Shown here: piece by piece, positions 43,620 to 52,211 of the stretch
Position numbering within the stretch: position 1 is the stretch's first letter
How the letters are laid out: each line of letters opens with the position of its first letter
The notes under the pieces: generated by a model
Told to the model about the DNA's origin: nothing
Database searches by the model: none
Seen by the model: only the letters and a program-made list of their open reading frames with translations
Position numbers and translations under genes: made by a program
Source: Xanthoparmelia taractica
Taxonomy: Eukaryota; Ascomycota; Lecanoromycetes; Lecanorales; Parmeliaceae
Assembly: GCA_033085395.1 (NCBI GenBank)
Contig: JANQBS010000267.1
Location: 1 to 52,211 of the forward strand
Reading direction: 5' to 3'
Length of the DNA: 52,211 nt

Positions 43620-44036
43620 GTTACGTGACGTTGGGTGATTGAATCGATGAAGGATTGCATGGAGGCCTTCGGCCCACAGATGGAGTGCGAGCGCCCTATC
43701 CCGACCAGATAGAAGGCAGGACATGAGGAAACTCCTAGCCTCATTCTGCGTAAGGCCAGTGCCAGGGTAGTGTTTGGCAGGATGGACTGCTCACATACCA
43801 TAAAAGCGTCTGGACAGTCAGATAAAAATAAGAAAACTCAAAATCTAGTACTTGCAAGACCCTAGCTTTTTCCATCTCTTTAAACGTAAAGCAACCGAAA
43901 TGGAGAAGGGAATGGCACGTGACACATGTTGGCCGACATTCTCAGCCCTATCGGCGATAAAACCGCACTTCGATTTCAAGACCTGCTTATCCCGCCGTGA
44001 ACAGAACGCATCTTCCACCTCATTGCTGCTCCAACA
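43620..44036. other. Intergenic between SmB and mpc1
   Basis: This 417-bp stretch comprises the SmB 3' flank and the mpc1 promoter. No gene is evident. Confidence 0.45.
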
Positions 44037-44297
44037 ATGGCAGCCGCAATATCAGCGCTCAATGCCAAGATCCGGTCGCAGCCAGTCTTGAACTATGTCT
44101 GCTCAACTCGTACGTCAAATTGTCCCCATCGCTTCCAATCCCGCTCCGAAACATACGGGTCTCAACCCAACTGACCATTCTCCGCAGATTTCTGGGGCCC
44201 AGTCTCAAACTTTGGCATCCCCATCGCCGCCGTAATGGACACGCAGAAAGATCCCGAAATGTAACGCTCTCTCCCGCTCCTTTCCCCGTTTCCGATC

Positions 44298-44333
<36 letters not shown>

Positions 44334-44970
44334 CCCGCGCATATATCTCCCTCACGCATCACTCCCACGCACCGGTCTGACTCGTGCATTGCTAACGTAA
44401 CATAACGTAGCATATCCGGCCGCATGACCGGCGCCCTGGTCCTGTACTCCGGCACCTTCATGCGCTATGCGCTGGCGGTCTCGCCGAAGAATTATTTGCT
44501 GTTCGGCTGCCATTTTGTCAATTTCGGGGCGCAGTTGACGCAGGGGTATCGCTATATGCAGTATTGGAAGTGAGTGGTTAACATTTCATCTTTTCTGCTA
44601 TAAAAGGGGGGGGGGAGGGGATTGGATGGTGTCGTGAGGGATTCGTGTGGTCGGATGTTGAAGGGTACATGATGAACGAGATACGGAATATTGGCAATCC
44701 AGCGGACGTAGACCTGGGAACGGCTTCTTGAGCAGGAACGGAGCGGCGTTACCTGAAAGATTCGCTATGGTTCTGTTGTTGTAAGATTACTAACGAATCC
44801 TTAGTTACGGCGGACGGGAAGCATCACTACAGGCGAAAGCAAAGGCGGAGGCGAACCAGATCGCACAAGATAGCAAATCAATAGCTCAGGACGCAAAGGT
44901 TAGTGCAGAGGGCGTTATTAGCGACGTGAAACAAAAGGCTGGGGAGCTGAAGCAGAAGGTGGTGAAATAA
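44037..44970 (+). CDS. mpc1: Mitochondrial pyruvate carrier subunit 1
   Basis: Four exons: 44037-44109, 44188-44260, 44411-44569 and 44805-44970 (introns of 78, 150 and 235 nt), giving 156 residues. Mpc1 pairs with Mpc2 or Mpc3 in the mitochondrial inner membrane to import pyruvate. The family core is clear: YVCSTHFWGPVSNFGIPIAA, then DTQKDPEIISGRMTGALVLY, SGTFMRYALAVSPKNYLL and FVNFGAQLTQGYRYMQYW. The second intron holds a (CT)15 microsatellite (44301-44330). After the last membrane segment there is a ~45-residue alanine/lysine/glutamine-rich tail predicted to be an amphipathic helix, longer than in yeast Mpc1 (130 residues). The gene is convergent with the M16 protease. Confidence 0.95.
44301..44330 (+). 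repeat. (CT)15 microsatellite in mpc1 intron 2
   Basis: Fifteen uninterrupted CT units lie inside the 150-nt second intron. The intron acceptor is 80 nt further on. Confidence 0.9.
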
Positions 44971-45360
44971 TATGGTGGCGGGGTCGGTCGAGAAAATATA
45001 GTGGGTATTTGCTTGTATATAAACGTTTTCAACACCGCTTGGCTTCGGCTGTATCCAAGGTGCGTCTCAAAATAATTTGAACGAAGGGAGAGGGTTAAAG
45101 TCCCTACGCTGTATCATCAAAAAGGGGCATGAGCAAGTTGTTGGGGTCATGTTTTTGGATTGGACCGTTGTGGATCATTCTATCTCTCAAGTCGATCTAT
45201 CTGTGTATTGGTTGCAGAGAGCTTTTTGTACCCTCACGGACCATCCAAAGGGGGTAGCTAATAGCGCATTATACTCGCAGGAAGATGTTGTACCATTTTT
45301 GTCAGGTCCTGATATTGGCGTCGTTTTTGATATCGTGTAATCATGGGGGTAATATCATCA
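44971..45360. other. Convergent 3' flanks of mpc1 and the M16 protease
   Basis: A 390-bp stretch with no gene. It lies between two genes that point at each other. Confidence 0.45.
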
Positions 45361-48300
45361 TCAACCTTTTGAGGATACGTCGTCATCCTCATTCTCCTCA
45401 TCATCATCCTCTTCATCTTCTTCCTCGTCTTCCTCGTCCTCGTCATCTTCATCTTCATCTTCATCTTCATCACCATCGCCACCATCCATATCTACGTCCT
45501 CCCCCACATCGAAATCATAGTCATCCTGGAAGAAATCCAGCGGCTTGACCTCAGCCTCGAATCCAATATCCCTAAACCCCGTGACCAACTCTTTCTGCAT
45601 AACGGGCGCACAAGTGATGAACAGATTGGCCGTCTTTCCTTCGAAAACAGGCGTCACGACATCCCTCATCACGTCCAAGATTTCTTCAACCTTCACTTGT
45701 CTAATCCGGGCGAGTATGACGGTGGGCCAGTCCTTCGGCAAGCCCCTTATGACCTGCCTTATAAAGCTGCTCTCAGCGGCGGAAAGTGCAGTCGCTTCTG
45801 CGTTGGCGAAGCCAAACACAATAGAGCTGATGGCGCCTTCCAAGGAGAACGCGTCGAGCTGTGTCTTGCCGGTGGTAAACGCCTGCACGACTTCCTTGCA
45901 AGCGATGAAAGCTCCGAGTACGTTGGCAGCGCGGTTGATGCTCAGTGACACTTGGCCGGAGGTGATGTGGTATTGGAAGCTTACATCATAAGCGAGACCA
46001 GGTCCACGAGTAGCGTTGTTTAACGGGCCTTCGAAGTTGTTTAATAAAGATGTAACGATCATGAGAGCTGGTAATAATGGATCGTCATATGAGCATGGGC
46101 CTTTGCCTACCGCAATCGCGTAGGCAGAATCAATCGATGGTATGGGAATCACATAGGCTGTGTCACCGGGAGACCTGCCCTGTCTACTGAGCCGGGAGAG
46201 TCGGGAGTCTAATGGTCGTAGTGCCTTGCTGTTATCCAGACCCTTGATCAGGGTCTGCCACGAGGTAACGGGGTGTTCCAATCTTGCAACATCAGCAATG
46301 ACGAGAACGCGCCAGTTGCTTGGCTGGAAAAGGGCGGAACGTATGTCTTCGAGCTTTTCGAGAACCACGTCTGGGTTCCTTTTCAGGAGCAAAGTGACTC
46401 GCTTGAGGTACACAGCTGCAACCAATGTACTACAAGCTCGTGTGATGGAGGAACGCGCTGTACCGTTCATCAATTCCGTAGCGTAGGCCATGTCTTCACC
46501 GCCTCGCTTTTCGTCCGGCACTTCTGCCAGCAGCCTTTTCGTGATAGACTTGATTCTTTTAATGTCAAAGATGGATGAAAAAATCAAGTCCCTGAGCCAC
46601 TGAATGGCCGTCTGATACTTTTCGACCTCGACCTGAAGCTTGATGATAATGGTTTCCCCATTCCCTATCATTTGACCTGATCCCATACCAAAAGACACTG
46701 TGTCCCTTTCAAGCTCCTTGATCATCTGCTCGAAACCGATTTTCTTTCCCTCACGGATCATTGGTGTGCTGAAGAAATTTTCAAAGTAGATTGGGAGTAG
46801 TGGCCTCAATCCAACCGGGACCACCTCGGTCGATAACACCATAACTACTTGAACGAAATTGGAATGCACATGTTCAAAATGAACGAAAAGCGGTAGGTCC
46901 TTGTCTTTGTTGATCGCATCTTGTGCAGAATTTGTGAGAGACCCCATACTCCGAGCGCTGCCTGATCGCGCGGTTGCAGTTTCGATGAAATTCATCGATG
47001 CAATATCGGGGACTTCGAACTGGCCAACGAGCTCATTTGGAATCTCCTCATTATTGAGCTTCTGTGCAGCATCGAGCTTTAACTTCAACTCTTGCAGGCC
47101 TTCAGCCCCTAATTGCTGCTTTCGCGCCGCAATGCGAGCTTGTTCTCCCGATTCAATCTTTTCAGACTGCTCAGCCGAAGGCCTCCCAATGACTATTGCA
47201 TGATGCGCTTCTGCGAACCAGATGCGAAGATAATGTCTCCATTGGTGGTCATCCCATGTCTCCAGGGTATCATACTCTGTCAGATCTCCCAGGTTTTCCT
47301 TCAACATTGCACCATCACGGTTGCCGAACAGAAAATCATTGATGATTGGCCCAGTGAAGAATTGAGCAGAAGTTTCAGCATAGAACTTCGCTTGTCGCCT
47401 TTCGCGCCTGACGCAATCTTTCATGTAATTCAAGTCAATTCTATCAGCTGTTACCTTAAGAAGCTCGAAGAATCTAGCCGCTACGTGCTCCAGCTTCTCC
47501 GTAGCGACACCAGCAAGCGTAAACTGTACGAGCATACGAGGACGAGATTCAGTATCGTGGTAAACACCACTTGCTACTTGTTCCGTCTCTACCAATGCAT
47601 GATCTAAAACAGAAGCGGATGAACCTGCCAGATATCGAAGAAGAACGTTTAAAGCCGCGGCTAAATCCTAGTAAGTTTGTTGAACGGGCGATTGCAGAGA
47701 CAACCACTCACAATGTAGTTTATTGGTGGAGCTAGGGCCTAAGAAGCTGATCAATATTTCACCCGAAGACTCATCTTCATCGGGGAAAACAACAAATTCC
47801 GTAGCTGAATTCGCTAGCGTTGGGGCTTGCTTCGAATCGAGCCATGGTCGCTTGAAGGGTGCGTTGGGGCTTGGTATATCTTCCAGTATTGTACTCTCAA
47901 AGCGGTCTAGGACGTTTAGAAGATGCGTATGATCGATGTCACCCATAATGATCAAACACAAGTTCTTTGGCTGGTACATCTCGCGATGGTACTCGCGGAT
48001 TCGGTCCGCAGTAAGCACACGAAGTGAGTCCATCATGCCGAAGGTCTCAGATCTGAAGCCGCCTTCGGGATATATTAAAAGTTTTGATTTTCTCCACAGC
48101 AGGGAGGCCTTGGAATTCTCTTCGGCCTGTATTTCCGAGTAAACAACGCCGGCATCTTTGCCAGTGCCATCCACGTGATGAATTTCCGTATAACACGCAG
48201 CATCTGTCAAATTGGGAAGAAGGATATGCTCCAGGTAGACTGGTAGTATTTGAGAAAAGGCAGTCCATCCTGCAGAATGTAGCTCGTAAGCAGTATGATC

Positions 48301-48597
48301 AGTTGCAGTCCAAGCGTTGATCTCGGAATAAGATCTACTCGAAAGCTTTTCTAGGAGACCTTTGTATCTATAGCTTCTGGAGCCCATAAAACACAGATGC
48401 TCCAAAGTGTGGGGAGCTCCCGAATCATCATGGATTTCGGTGGCAAGTGTAAAGAAACCATCGACTCTAGGACCCTCTCTGTCGACTACTACAACCCTCA
48501 TACCAGTCCTGGTGGACTCATACTGCGTTAGATTAGTGGCTGAGTATTCAGTTTTGAATTCTTGTATTTTCTTGAAATAGGATGATGCAGATGACAT
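45361..48597 (-). CDS. M16-family zinc metalloprotease (yeast YOL098C type)
   Basis: Two exons on the minus strand, 48597-47712 and 47660-45361, are joined by a 51-nt intron (GTGAGT...TTTAG), giving 1061 residues (yeast YOL098C is 1037). The inverted zinc motif HTLEH (HXXEH) lies at residues 63-67 and the downstream GVVYSEIQAEE (~150-160) supplies the third ligand. The rest has the paired alpha/beta domains of pitrilysin-type proteases. I infer peptide cleavage in the cytosol or mitochondria; the substrate is unknown for this subfamily. The last ~55 residues are almost entirely aspartate/glutamate. The acceptor at 47661 is the one that keeps the frame; the nearer TAG at 47668 would cause a stop. 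The gene is divergent from the Dsl1/ZW10 gene. Confidence 0.88.
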
Positions 48598-48941
48598 TAT
48601 GATGGGGATCTTTCTGAAGTATCAAAGGATAGTGGAGATACTCTCACAACGAACAGCAGAGTAGCTCAAGCAACCTTTACTTCACGCTGATAATGTTCTC
48701 GAGCAAGTAGACAATAGTATCTAGCATGGGCATAGCAATGAGAATTGAGCCATACGAACAGTATACTCAAGATATGCAGGTTTGGGTACAATAATGAGTG
48801 TCACCAATTCGTGGGCTGAAAGGCTCTGCAGGATCATAGGATTAGGGTTAGGGTTAAGGGGAGGTGTCTCTGCCAAGAAATTCGAGGCAACTTCGGCTTT
48901 AAGAATTCTATGCGCCATGATCACTACTCTCGACCATTTCC
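48598..48941. promoter_or_regulatory. Divergent promoter with TTAGGG repeats
   Basis: This 344-bp stretch lies between two start codons. At 48842-48853 there are two perfect tandem TTAGGG hexamers followed by TTAAGGGG. This is the fungal telomere unit and also the recognition sequence of Myb-type Tbf1-like factors, so it is more likely a promoter element than a telomere relic. Confidence 0.5.
48842..48861 (+). repeat. Interstitial TTAGGG telomere-type repeat
   Basis: Two exact TTAGGG units in tandem plus an imperfect third (TTAAGGGG) lie about 85-100 bp upstream of the Dsl1/ZW10 start. It is too short to be a relic chromosome end, and its position between divergent genes suggests a binding site. 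Confidence 0.6.
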
Positions 48942-51657
48942 ATGCCATCGCGTATCACGCCTCAGCAGTATGGCCAGGCCGTACTGGAGCATGTCCAGAC
49001 TGGCGCCTATCCCGAGTCTGAGGAGGTCATCTCAGCGGACTTTCCTCCATCAGCCTTACCAGAAGTCTCGAAGCTTATAGAGCAAGCACGAGAGGATCTA
49101 AAGGTGCATTCACGGCCGTTTCATTGGCACTTATAAGCGGTCAATAACGGTGATCGCAGGTCAATATCAGGAAAGCCAGCCGCGACAGCGCCCCAGATAT
49201 CGATGGCTGGATTTCTCAAGCCAAACAGCTGAGTGTCGACATAAAGAATTCTCAGGAGATCGCTCGAGACATCGTGGAACAAGCCCGGCAGGGGGAAGTC
49301 TTGGAGGAGAAAGTCAGAGATGCTACCAGCAAAGTAGGGTTATTAAATGGCGAACTGGCCTTCAACAAGAGCTTGGGCTCGATGTTGGAGAGAGTACAGG
49401 CAATCCAAAAGACTTTGGACCTCCTCCAAAGAGCTATATTGGACGGTCAATTACTGGAGAGTGTAGAACTTTTAGGACAAGCGGACACGGGGCTTGACTC
49501 TATAATTGTGTCTCGAAGTACCAGAGTAGCCGGTGTACTTGATGCCAGGGTCGCTGATATACGAAATGATGTGGTTGAGAAGCTGACAGATTGCTGGAAA
49601 GCATACGTCTGCGTGGATTCAGCCAGATCTTCCATCAAGATATCACGTATTTTGCATGGTAGGTCTCCTGCATTGTCTCCTTCTAAAGCCAGGCTCATTA
49701 CTTCCCAGACCCTTCTACGGCAGACATGCAAACGCTGGTAGCTGCAATGAGCAAGCTAGAAATCTTCGACAACGTACTACTTCCGTTTTGCAAGGACTTT
49801 GAAATGCTTATAGTAGCACCTCGGCTGCAGGTGGGAGCCGACGGTAAAGTCGGCTCTTTGGAGATTGAAAACGACGAGATTAGCATATCTGGCCTATCAA
49901 TAGACTTGAGCGCCGAAGCTCTGTTCTCGGACCTCGATTCAATCATTGCGTTCTTGCGCACAAGACTACCGTCGTCCGTCGTTGAACCCCTCGCTCAGAA
50001 TCTGATGCCACGTCTGATCTCGAAGTTGATCTCAACGTGGCTCGCCTCAGCGGTACCGGAAGACCTTGACGGAATGGAAGACTTCCGAGATACAATGTCC
50101 TTAGTTCAGAGTTTCGGCAACTCTTTGGAGTCGTACAGTTGGCCCGGCAAGCATGACCTGGTCGACTGGACCAGGAGTATACCAAACGTGTGGCTACGGA
50201 AGCGTCAAGAGACTTCGCTCATCCGGGTTCGAAATTTGCTTTCCCAGGGGCTCGGAAGAATTGAGACGGTCGAACGTGTGGAGACGCAAGTGCTCTCACA
50301 GCGAGACGGGGTTTTCGCAGGTAATAGTGGTGGCGATGATTGGAATGCTGGATGGTCTGACGATGAATCTGGGTCACCCACCAAGACGGACTCGCCTAAT
50401 ACTGGCAACGCAGCAGATGGTGAGGGCGAAGAGGATGTCAGCGCTTGGGGGCTGGATGACGAGAAAGAGAATGCAACTGGTCAAGCTGACGAAGAACATC
50501 CTGCTCCCGCTAATGTTGATGCAGATGCAGATGCATGGGGATGGGACGATGAGAACGAGGGTGAAGAAAGCAAGAAGAGTCTTCCATCCTCGCAATCTAA
50601 CAGTAAAACGACTCAAAGTAACGGACCAGCTAGGGGTCCCGAACAGGTTGAACGTGAGGTGACCCTGAAAGAGAGGTACAATATCACGTCTCTGCCTAAG
50701 GAGATACTAGAGATGATTACCCAGGTTGTCACGGATGTTGAGAAGCTCGAAACGTCCGATTTCGCCAACTCGCCCATTGCCTCTGCCGCTCCGAATCTGC
50801 TCTCTCTTCCAGGTCTGATCCTGGCCATGTACCGCGCCATTGCCTCAGCCAGCTATGCCTCTCACCCCAGCGGCAGCATGTTTCTCTACAACGACAGTCT
50901 CTGGCTTGCGGAACGCCTTCAGGAATTCCCTTCCCACCACATCACCCGTTCAGGAAAGCACATCCAAAGCCGAACGGCGCACAATCTCAATCTCGAAGCC
51001 CATGTTCTCGCTCTTGAAAGCTACGGCAAACGAGCCTACGCCAAAGAGATGGAGTCTCAACGCACCATCATCACCGACCTACTCGACGGCGCCCAAGGCT
51101 TCGTCCAATGCACCGAACATCCGTTCAACCAGGAATGCGACATTGCCATAGCCTCCACGGTGGACCGTCTCCGTGGCCTGCACGAGCAGTGGAAAGACGT
51201 GCTCTCAGACTCGGCCCTACTGCAGAGTCTAGGCTCACTGCTATCGACCGTCACGAACAAAATCATCGTCGACATCGAAGACATGCCCGACATCTCGGAG
51301 CCTGAATCCCAGCAACTGGCCGCCTACTGCAACCGAATCGCCGCTCTCGAAAACCTCTTCCTGCCGACAACCCCTCCGCCACCCACAGATGCAACAGCTG
51401 CGACTCAACCGCAAACCAACGAGCAAGATCCCATTCCGCAGACGGCGCTCTACTCGCCTCACTGGCTCAAATTCCGGTATTTGGCCAACATCCTGGAGAG
51501 TTCCTTGGTGGAAATTAAATATCTATGGACGGAAGCGGGGCTCGGACTCGAGTTCGACACTGAAGAATTGGTCGATTTGATCATGGCCTTGTTTGCAGAC
51601 ACGCCGCATCGCAGGAGCGCGGTGGCCGAGATTAGAGGCCGGAGGGGAGTGAGGTAG
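48942..51657 (+). CDS. Dsl1/ZW10-type vesicle tethering subunit
   Basis: Three exons: 48942-49103, 49160-49658 and 49709-51657 (introns of 56 and 50 nt; the first has a weak GTGCAT donor), giving 869 residues. The N-terminal third is helical. The centre (about 430-540) is an acidic disordered loop with three tryptophan motifs: DDWNAGWSDDE, AWGLDDEKE and ADAWGWDDENE. The C-terminal part has the helical Dsl1/ZW10 domain (for example RYNITSLPKEILEMITQVV, HWLKFRYLANILESSLVEIK). In yeast, Dsl1 tethers Golgi-derived COPI vesicles at the ER, and its central acidic loop binds coatomer through such tryptophans. ZW10 in animals also acts at kinetochores. I favour the ER-tether role because the loop is present. 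Confidence 0.85.
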
Positions 51658-52136
51658 AGAGGATGACGATGATGGAAGTAGGGCGTGAGAGCGAGGTCTT
51701 TTGGGTCGGTGCGAAAGATCAAATCGGTACAAAGTGAAGGGTGGCTGGCTGGCTGGCTGGCTGGCTGAGCTTCTGATGTTAATTAATACTTGACGCAATT
51801 TGTATTCACACTTCCTGAGCCCCAGTCCCTCCCTCAATGCCAGACATGGAAGTATTTATTCCCCCTTCCTTCCCTAACAAGAAACACATCCCTCGGAACA
51901 CGTCTTAACCGAACCTCCAACGCACCTTGCACAACCCCCTTCTGCACCCCCCCACCCAAACACACCAGATGTATAAAAAGCCCCAATTCACAATTCACAA
52001 TTCACAATTCACAATGTGCCATACCAACACAACCCATACCAACCCATACCAACCCATACCAACCCATACCAACCCATACCAACCTATAGCAAACCCATAC
52101 CAACCCATACCAGCTTCAAACTACCTACCTGCGCTG

Positions 52137-52211
<75 letters not shown>
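51658..52211. other. Dsl1/ZW10 3' flank, tandem repeats and poly-G contig end
   Basis: Contains about six TGGC units (51742-51766), four CAATTCA units (about 51984-52013), five perfect AACCCATACC units (52031-52080) with degenerate copies after, and a 74-base G run from 52138 to the end. No gene is seen. Confidence 0.7.
52031..52080 (+). repeat. Tandem 10-mer repeat (AACCCATACC)5
   Basis: Five exact 10-base units, followed to about 52110 by variant units (AACCTATAGC, AACCCATACC). This is a short minisatellite close to the contig end. Confidence 0.9.

Noticed and set aside
47113..47607. 164-codon plus-strand frame
   Set aside because: Antisense to the M16 protease; no domain.

Overview
The window looks like one complete contig of a filamentous ascomycete (Pezizomycotina) nuclear genome. 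Almost every gene has short GT-AG introns (about 48-235 nt, most 50-60 nt). Many of these carry CTRAY-type branch points shortly before the acceptor. The gene products are typical single-copy ascomycete proteins (Atg1, Ies1, Ytm1, Dph6, Mpc1, a Dsl1/ZW10 subunit) plus lineage-restricted fungal proteins. I cannot fix the class; a eurotiomycete- or lecanoromycete-like fungus would fit. Both ends run into C- or G-rich low-complexity sequence (19-nt C run at 20-38; 74-nt G run at 52138-52211), which looks like assembly or sequencing artefact rather than telomere.

Layout. 1-3 kb: a spliced gene for a small cysteine-rich secreted protein. 3-7 kb: a divergent pair, thioredoxin/PITH protein (-) and Dph6 diphthamide synthetase (+). 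7.4-10.3 kb: dolichol kinase. 11.5-14.8 kb: the autophagy kinase Atg1. 14.8-20.5 kb: a gene-poor stretch with one lineage-specific membrane protein (16.5-17.6 kb) among scattered open-frame fragments. 20.5-26.1 kb: M1 aminopeptidase and INO80 subunit Ies1 (both -). 27.4-29.5 kb: DED1 RNA helicase. 30.1-31.9 kb: ER cyclophilin B (-), divergent from mitoribosomal uS13m (+). 32.1-36.3 kb: Ytm1 and an Avt3-like vacuolar amino-acid transporter (both -). 36.3-40.5 kb: a second gene-poor stretch with one broken or very short hypothetical gene. 40.5-45 kb: a small membrane protein, ribosomal uL5/RPL11 (-), divergent SmB (+), and mitochondrial pyruvate carrier Mpc1 (+). 45.4-48.6 kb: an M16 zinc metalloprotease (-), divergent from a Dsl1/ZW10 homologue (+) that runs to 51.7 kb.

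The genes are housekeeping and do not form a pathway cluster. Several serve translation and RNA (Dph6, DED1, SmB, uL5, uS13m, Ytm1), secretion and the ER (dolichol kinase, CypB, Dsl1), autophagy and vacuole (Atg1, Avt3), and mitochondria (Mpc1, uS13m). There are four head-to-head pairs with compact shared promoters (225-561 bp).

I found no convincing new defence, mobile or biosynthetic system. The most interesting signals concern gene structure. (1) The cyclophilin B gene can end either in a soluble HAEL ER-retention tail or, by removing an 80-nt intron that contains the stop codon, in a membrane anchor. (2) SmB has a 9-nt microexon and a frame-neutral 39-nt exon. (3) uS13m and uL5 start codons sit alone in 3-nt coding exons. 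(4) Several introns are multiples of three without stops. (5) Telomere-type TTAGGG repeats lie in a divergent promoter. All exon borders were derived by eye from splice consensus, reading frame and family conservation.
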